From: CAINVV01 sp964506325
GTDB taxonomy: Bacteria; Bacteroidota; Bacteroidia; Bacteroidales; Prolixibacteraceae
Direction of reading: 5' to 3'
Length of the DNA stretch: 15,108 bases
NCBI GenBank assembly: GCA_964506325.1
Contig: CAZDLO010000088.1
Coordinates: forward strand, 1-15,108
In this document: piece by piece, positions 13,601 to 15,108 of the stretch
How positions within the stretch are numbered: position 1 is the first letter of the stretch
Layout: each line of letters begins with the position of its first letter
Position numbers and translations under genes: made by a program
The notes under the pieces: model-generated
Told to the model about the DNA's origin: nothing
Database searches by the model: none
What the model saw: the letters and a program-made list of their open reading frames with translations, nothing else

Positions 13601-15108
13601 TGGCCTGTGCCCAATATGAAATTGTACCAACATGATTTAATATTGGTGAAGCAACAAGATTACCTGCTGTGGCGGCATCATACCATGTGATGATTGCGCC
13701 GTCCGCCGGGACGTCTACCGCAGCCCGCAGAACCTGTGCCGGATTCTCCACGCATTCTGTCTTGTCACTAATCCAAACAGGGTCGGCTGGCTGTGGTTTA
13801 ATAGTAACCGTAACCTTGGTCCTGGTCAGGCTCTGACATCCTGTAACACCATCCAATGTTCCTGCATAATAAATAGAAACACCATCATTACTGATACTTG
13901 GAATATGATCGAGGGGCTCACCTCCGGTTGATTCATTAAACCATTGGACATTCAATCCGCCCGAATTAACCCGTGTAGACAAATCAACCGGAATTGCCGG
14001 ATCGTTCTGACACAAAGTCAAGTCGCCGATATAGGTCGGAGGAAGTGGGACAGGACTGATGGTAAGCTTAACATGAATCCTGTTTAGACTTTTACAGGAA
14101 CCGTTGTCAGCTTCAGCATAATAATCAACAGAACCGACCGTATTTAATTTTGGATCAGCTATGGCAACTCCACCAGCAGGTGTGATATACCACTTAATCG
14201 GTGTACCGTCCGGAGAAGAAGCCGATGCCCTAAGAGTCTGAACAGGGTTTGTGGCACAAACCGTTACAAATTCGTCTCCAACACGAATCGGATCAGCAGG
14301 TAAAGCTTTAATCTCCAGGGTCTGAGGGGTCCTCAAAAGACTATTGCACCCGGTAACAGGATTTACAGCTTCAGCATAATATGTAACCTTACCGGGACCG
14401 GCCAGAACAGGCGGATCCGGAACAACCTGTGTACCACCAGAAGCCGTTGCATACCAGACAACCGACATACCTGTTGGTACGGTGGCAGAAGCCGTAAGCG
14501 AAGTACCATCATCGCATTTGGGAAGTGGATCAACTGTTGTTGGCGGATTTGGTGCAGGATTGATTGTAAGGGTCACCTGGGTCCTGGTACTGCTTTTACA
14601 CCCTGAGGTTACATTTTCAGCCTCAGCGAAATAGTCCTTTGTACCTACCGCGGAAAGAATTGGAGTGGCAACAAGGTTGCCTGCAGAATCATACCAGTTG
14701 ACCTTAAACCCAAACGGAACCGAAGCGGTAGCAGTCAGGGAGGTAATTGGACTCGTCTCGCAGATTGTATTCGGACTGGTCGTATCCACAGGAGGATTAG
14801 GTTCCAGAACAATTTCGATGCTCACCGGTGTCCTGGTAAGACTGCGGCATGTACCATCAAAAGATTCTGCATAGAAGGTTTTTTTATCTATGGCAGCACT
14901 GCTTAAGGATGGTACAATTGGTGCACCTCCAACAGGAGCGGCATACCAGACGACCACAGAACCCGCTGGAGCCGTAGCTGATGGTGTATATACCATAGGT
15001 GATACAGGATCAACGCACTGAATAATATCTCCGTCGCTTACAGGTGGAAGCGGTGCCGGGGTAATGGTCAGGGTAATTCCGGCAGACCTGGTAAGGCTTG
15101 CACATAAG
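10350..15108 (-). CDS. Giant modular Ig-repeat surface protein with T9SS type B sorting domain (5' part beyond window)
   Basis: A SprB-like secreted adhesin. The frame is open to the window edge at 15108 and keeps the repeat pattern there, so the ATG at 14996 is internal and the N-terminus is missing. About 1585 residues are visible. Counting from the codon at 14996, order N to C is: eight and a bit Ig-like repeats of about 83 residues (to residue 660), each with WY and a YYAEA...C.SLTRT pattern; five PKD/Ig-like repeats with the WTGPNGF pattern (661-1052); one FCISDAP...GGTFTGPG module (1053-1126); a spacer; a SprB-type repeat (about 1205-1281) and a degenerate second (1282-1365); a HYR-like module starting TPPVIDCPKDV (1366-1448); and the gliding-motility C-terminal (CHU_C) domain from QLITPNGDGLNDTF to the end. 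The last domain directs type IX export and surface attachment. Ligand and role in motility or adhesion are unknown. Confidence 0.93.
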   Translation of the reverse strand, partial: LCASLTRSAGITLTITPAPLPPVSDGDIIQCVDPVSPMVYTPSATAPAGSVVVWYAAPVGGAPIVPSLSSAAIDKKTFYAESFDGTCRSLTRTPVSIEIVLEPNPPVDTTSPNTICETSPITSLTATASVPFGFKVNWYDSAGNLVATPILSAVGTKDYFAEAENVTSGCKSSTRTQVTLTINPAPNPPTTVDPLPKCDDGTSLTASATVPTGMSVVWYATASGGTQVVPDPPVLAGPGKVTYYAEAVNPVTGCNSLLRTPQTLEIKALPADPIRVGDEFVTVCATNPVQTLRASASSPDGTPIKWYITPAGGVAIADPKLNTVGSVDYYAEADNGSCKSLNRIHVKLTISPVPLPPTYIGDLTLCQNDPAIPVDLSTRVNSGGLNVQWFNESTGGEPLDHIPSISNDGVSIYYAGTLDGVTGCQSLTRTKVTVTIKPQPADPVWISDKTECVENPAQVLRAAVDVPADGAIITWYDAATAGNLVASPILNHVGTISYWAQANLGTCASANRTMVTLTIEDVPVPPVLSGASNELLSCETLAGIDANDAIIVAPMTTIKWFDKAVNGVEVSPVQIVPGVRMVYAEAIYSATGCSSLSRTAVKLTILKAPAAPVSTGDILECAETPLLQVLDANKSITPVAGTSVVWYNQASGGTVVVNPTLNITNSTVTYYAQSIDNVTSCTSLTRTAVKLSLSSITASAASNSPISLGQTLQLKGGPDVPGNTFVWTGPNGFNFSTMDVTVPNATEAAAGRYKLTVTSALGCSATDSVDVVMDIARAEAQLPVCIGSTLYLSGYPDNMQSYAWSGPNGYTSTDQNPSINNVSIANSGVYTLIVTNANNATSSDTVSVSFKPLPIPIAEAVTVCPAGTMQLKAGPNGMTSYTWSDQNGSTWNQQNPPVMPFPNPPQTFKLTVVDWNGCEASKTITPVPFQPRATSNSPVCGGDTLRLRGEPNGMASYKWTGPNGFVSNLQSPSLNNVNPATATGDYTLTVVDKAGCTFSTKVTVSFYPAVPIPTIVPNINPVCEGGTLILKGGPSGMSKYEWTGPDGFESSDQNPQITNMTGVNAGKYTLRITNVNGCRNVFQTDIAVTTVTFNGTYGPFCISDAPMPLSVTPNGGTFTGPGMKGNVFDPKLAGVGTHPIQYTLPGGGCTVTKFIEVVTAPKLVITNPVLKSCTGTTADLTLPAVTKGSTPGLFLSYWTDINATSALSSPKSVSAGLYYIKGTTSGGKCSDIKPVMVTQPDSLRANVIMSSELNCKGDSTGALTVNITLGTAPYTYQWSTVPVQTTPTISNLPSGTYTVLITDAKMCAAAFTGEVLEPAPLNLGFAIKSIQCMSDINGTARVDTINGITDPAVLNSYKYEWDTTPVQTTREATRLSAWWQRVTLTSPKGCIEKDSVFIDVLDATPPVIDCPKDVDMTVSYIKSPDGSPNKYTVKLGQPLVSDNCAIDTLYNDAPAKFRKGLTYVVWTATDQVGLVDTCTQRVYIKELPTAPQLITPNGDGLNDTFVIAGLNDSDYKDSHISIFTRSGQLVFQNNNYELLENAWDGRYQESTFAKNNIVAPGIYFYILNLGGPGGQMMKGYVYVYY
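11841..13016 (-). repeat. Type II PKD/Ig-like repeat array of the giant adhesin (5 units)
   Basis: Five units of about 73-82 residues follow the type I array. They share V-C-x-G-x-T-L-x-L-x-G-x-P, then Y-x-WTGPNGF, then QNP-x-I-x-N, a G-x-YTL-x-V strand and a closing N-G-C. Starts are near residues 664, 744, 824, 897 and 978, counting from the codon at 14996. Unit three is the most divergent (WSDQNG, Pro-rich MPFPNPP). The unit type changes abruptly at about residue 660, so the protein is built of blocks and not of one continuously varying repeat. Confidence 0.82.
13017..15108 (-). repeat. Type I Ig-like repeat array of the giant adhesin (8+ units)
   Basis: Protein-level tandem repeats of about 81-86 residues (roughly 250 bases). 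Each has P-x-P-P/A-x-P, D-x-x-x-C, V-x-WY or WF, GG, a V/I-x-YYAEA strand and T-G-C-x-SLTRT-x-V-x-LTI. Counting from the codon at 14996, repeats run about 70-152, 153-236, 237-320, 321-406, 407-489, 490-575 and 576-660, plus one from the window edge to 69 and a fragment beyond. Each carries exactly two conserved cysteines 53-60 residues apart (for example C80/C133 and C329/C387), suggesting one disulfide per module. The array continues past the window. It resembles the Ig-like domain often associated with CHU_C proteins. Confidence 0.85.

Noticed and set aside
14994..14996. ATG as the start of the giant adhesin
   Set aside because: Upstream codons to the window end stay open and encode more of the same repeat (for example ASLTRS and LTITPAPLPP), so this methionine is internal.

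Overview
The window looks like chromosomal DNA of a member of the Bacteroidota. The evidence is a PorP/SprF-type outer-membrane protein, a giant secreted protein ending in a gliding-motility (type B) type IX secretion sorting domain, a 'head GIN' domain protein, an LL-diaminopimelate aminotransferase (dapL), an S16 with a long C-terminal tail, and repeated TAnnTTTG promoter elements with little Shine-Dalgarno signal. I cannot place it below phylum.

Layout: (1) 7-1919, plus strand, translation genes: rpsP with a repetitive acidic tail, a strong terminator, rimM with its own likely -7 box, and a short YrdC/Sua5-family threonylcarbamoyl-AMP synthase where trmD often sits in other bacteria. (2) 1926-3623, minus strand: a secreted GIN-domain protein and a family 2 glycosyltransferase. 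(3) 3662-7380, diaminopimelate/lysine block: a diaminopimelate decarboxylase homologue and a dapF homologue on the minus strand, with dapL divergent on the plus strand. The decarboxylase is 38 bases upstream of the glycosyltransferase and probably co-transcribed with it. (4) 7489-9288, plus strand: a secreted carboxypeptidase-regulatory-like domain protein and a fold-type II PLP enzyme resembling serine racemase/threonine dehydratase. (5) 9365-15108, minus strand: a giant modular Ig-repeat surface protein, cut by the window end, followed 34 bases later by its likely secretion partner of the PorP/SprF family.

Block 3 is the most unusual. DapL makes LL-diaminopimelate, DapF normally converts it to meso-diaminopimelate, and LysA decarboxylates that to lysine. 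Here the dapF homologue has serine in place of both catalytic cysteines while keeping the other active-site residues. By eye, the decarboxylase homologue has methionine where alanine-racemase-fold decarboxylases normally have the PLP-stacking histidine. Either these are working variant enzymes or the locus handles a different stereochemistry or substrate.

Block 5 resembles the SprB/SprF pairing of gliding Bacteroidota: a long adhesin made of ordered repeat blocks next to the small beta-barrel protein that such cargo needs for export. No tRNA, rRNA, CRISPR array, insertion sequence or phage gene was seen. No gene-free stretch exceeds 300 bases; the longest is the 249-base dapF-dapL divergent region, described below.
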